A stretch of 13,480 nucleotides of DNA. Origin: QQUD01 sp039029915. Its GTDB lineage: Bacteria; Chloroflexota; Anaerolineae; Promineifilales; Promineifilaceae. Location of the stretch: contig JBCCFD010000198.1 of the NCBI GenBank assembly GCA_039029915.1, positions 1-13,480 on the forward strand, given 5' to 3'. This document shows, in pieces, positions 12,324 through 13,480 of this stretch. Made by a program: the position numbers and the translations under genes. A model generated the notes under the pieces. The model ran no database searches. It saw only the letters and a program-made list of their open reading frames with translations, and had not been told where the DNA came from. How positions within the stretch are numbered: position 1 is the stretch's first letter; each line of letters starts with the position of its first letter.

Positions 12324-13202
12324 ATGTATTTTCAAATGGTATGGATTGAACAGCGGAAACTATTCCACGGTCGGCTCTTTTGGATTGAACTGGGGCTTTT
12401 AACGCTTGCTGTTGGGCTTATGTTTGGCGGGATATATTTTGCCAAATCCCAATTTGAAGCCGGGAACGCTAACAATGGGGAAGGTTTAGTTATTGAGGCT
12501 GATTCGACTCAAGAAATTGAAAACCAGCTGCTGTGGCCAGCCGGTATTAGCAATACGTTTGCCATTACGAGCAGGCTGAGCGCATTTTTACTCATTATTT
12601 TAGCGGGCACGTTGGTGGCTCAGGAGTATACGTGGCGTACGATTTCGGTTTGGCTCAGTCGAGGCGTCCCGCGCCCCCTGTTCGTGCTTGCCAAATTATC
12701 GACAATCTTGCTGGCGACCTTTTGCTTGGTTGGAACGGCCGTCTTCGTCGGCATTCTCATTTCCAGTGGATTTAGTCTTAGGATTGCCGGAACACTCCCA
12801 TTCTCGGACATCAATTGGGGGATGATTGGCCTTAACATCCTAACGATTAGCTTTAGCCTGCTGCCCTATGCAGTAATCTCCTTTTTTATTGCCATAGCGA
12901 CTCGATCAGCCATTGCTTCCATCGGCGTTGGCTTGGCCTATATCACTTTGATTGAGCCGTTAATGCTTCAGCTTCTACCGCTGTTAGGGCAGCAGTGGGA
13001 AACGGCCGTTCAATTCTTACCCGGAGGAATGAGTCGTCTATTCAACTTTTTGCTTCCTCAAATCAACGCCAACGCTGCACCCGCTGTTATTCCCGATGGT
13101 ACGCTCTCAATGGAAACGGCCGTTTTTGTCATCCTGCTTTACATACTTGTTTTCGCAGGATCAGGCTTGCTCATTTTTCAGCGGCAAGATTTAGGCGGAT
13201 AG
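12324..13202 (+). CDS. ABC-2 type transporter permease
   Basis: 292-residue integral membrane subunit pairing with the upstream ATPase. The ATG at 12324 is preferred to one 27 nt earlier because AAGGA lies 7 nt before it. About six hydrophobic helices are visible: near 20-40, 86-103, 121-148, 165-193, 195-218 and 262-285. A soluble loop (41-80) follows the first helix, and the motif AQEYTWRTISVW (99-110) after helix 2 is the usual cytoplasmic coupling segment of this permease class (AGEY-W-T-like). It likely exports a hydrophobic compound or confers peptide-antibiotic resistance. Three ACGGCCGT palindromes are inside, each encoding Thr-Ala-Val. The gene is separated from its ATPase by the 81-bp element, but co-transcription remains likely. 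Confidence 0.88.
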   Translation: MYFQMVWIEQRKLFHGRLFWIELGLLTLAVGLMFGGIYFAKSQFEAGNANNGEGLVIEADSTQEIENQLLWPAGISNTFAITSRLSAFLLIILAGTLVAQEYTWRTISVWLSRGVPRPLFVLAKLSTILLATFCLVGTAVFVGILISSGFSLRIAGTLPFSDINWGMIGLNILTISFSLLPYAVISFFIAIATRSAIASIGVGLAYITLIEPLMLQLLPLLGQQWETAVQFLPGGMSRLFNFLLPQINANAAPAVIPDGTLSMETAVFVILLYILVFAGSGLLIFQRQDLGG

Positions 13203-13208
13203 AATCGT

Positions 13209-13245
13209 TTGAGGGTAATGATCCCTTGCCCTCAAGCTCATTTTT
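13209..13245 (+). terminator. Possible terminator after the permease gene
   Basis: TTGAGGG (13209-13215) pairs with CCCTCAA (13229-13235) around a 13-nt loop, followed by GCTCA and a five-T run. The stem is 7 bp and the T-run is slightly displaced, so this is a candidate only. Confidence 0.5.
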
Positions 13246-13280
13246 CAGACAAAGCACATGAGTTCAGGTATGATTGCATC

Positions 13281-13480
13281 ATGAGTGTCAGCCAGCCGTC
13301 ACCCCCAATCAAATGGTTTTCCAGGTTACGATGGAAGCTCACCTTCTCCTACACGTGGGTCACCGTCGCCACACTGCTCACCTTTGAACTGATACTGATT
13401 CTTGGTGCCCTGTTCTTTTTAGGCTCAACTCTATTTTCAAGTTTGCTTTTAGACAATCTTAGAGATGAAATGAACACACA
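13281..13480 (+). CDS. Probable sensor histidine kinase, N-terminal fragment (runs off the right edge)
   Basis: An open frame from the ATG at 13281 to the window end encodes 66 residues: a short Pro-rich start, then RLRWKLTFSYTWVTVATLL and a long hydrophobic helix (about residues 19-54) leading into an extracytoplasmic DNLRDEM segment. This layout, with an LRWKLT-SYT motif at the first membrane helix, is what I recall from Chloroflexota two-component sensor kinases. No kinase motif lies within the window, so the family call is tentative; another membrane-anchored signalling protein is possible. No clear ribosome site precedes the ATG. Position directly after an ABC-2 transporter pair fits sensor-controlled export modules. 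Confidence 0.55.
   Translation, partial: MSVSQPSPPIKWFSRLRWKLTFSYTWVTVATLLTFELILILGALFFLGSTLFSSLLLDNLRDEMNT

Overview
The window looks like chromosomal DNA of a free-living bacterium, most likely a Chloroflexota member of the Anaerolineae type. This is an inference from three things. A very long secreted protein ends in LYLPIVVR, a tail I associate from memory with exported proteins of that phylum. Its architecture (signal peptide, carbohydrate-binding-like module, Ig-like repeats, type-3 thrombospondin-like calcium repeats) fits that group. A partial membrane protein at the right edge resembles the N-terminus of sensor kinases common there. No rRNA, tRNA, CRISPR array or transposase gene was seen.

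Layout, left to right. Positions 1-3703 (minus strand) hold two consecutive ABC exporter half-transporters. The first-transcribed one has a degenerate ATPase site (Walker B Asp-Asp, H-loop Gln). The second has canonical Walker B and H-loop but a deviant LSVGQRQ signature. Together they look like one asymmetric heterodimeric exporter. A 515-bp divergent spacer follows, carrying an 81-bp inverted-repeat element. Positions 4219-8868 (plus) encode one 1549-residue secreted, highly acidic, multi-domain surface protein with four tandem repeats phased at 124 residues. A convergent spacer of GGGGATTGG-type repeats leads to a GNAT acetyltransferase (8993-9745, minus).

The acetyltransferase is divergent from a TetR regulator (9815-10369) that overlaps a DUF2867-like gene (10362-10886). 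Two near-identical 15-bp palindromic operators lie in the divergent promoter, one between the -35 and -10 boxes and one over the expected transcription start. This predicts tight autoregulation. The operon ends in a good intrinsic terminator. A third transport module follows: a BcrA/NatA-type ABC ATPase (11190-12092), a second copy of the 81-bp element, and an ABC-2 permease (12324-13202). The N-terminus of a probable sensor histidine kinase runs off the right edge from 13281.

The most striking feature is sequence-wide. The palindrome ACGGCCGT occurs 25 times by eye in 13.5 kb, 12 of them as the full AACGGCCGTT, where about 0.2 would be expected in random sequence. Every copy is inside a coding region, on both strands' genes and in three reading registers. 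Only one other CGGCCG hexamer was found. This resembles the cyanobacterial HIP1 phenomenon with a different word.
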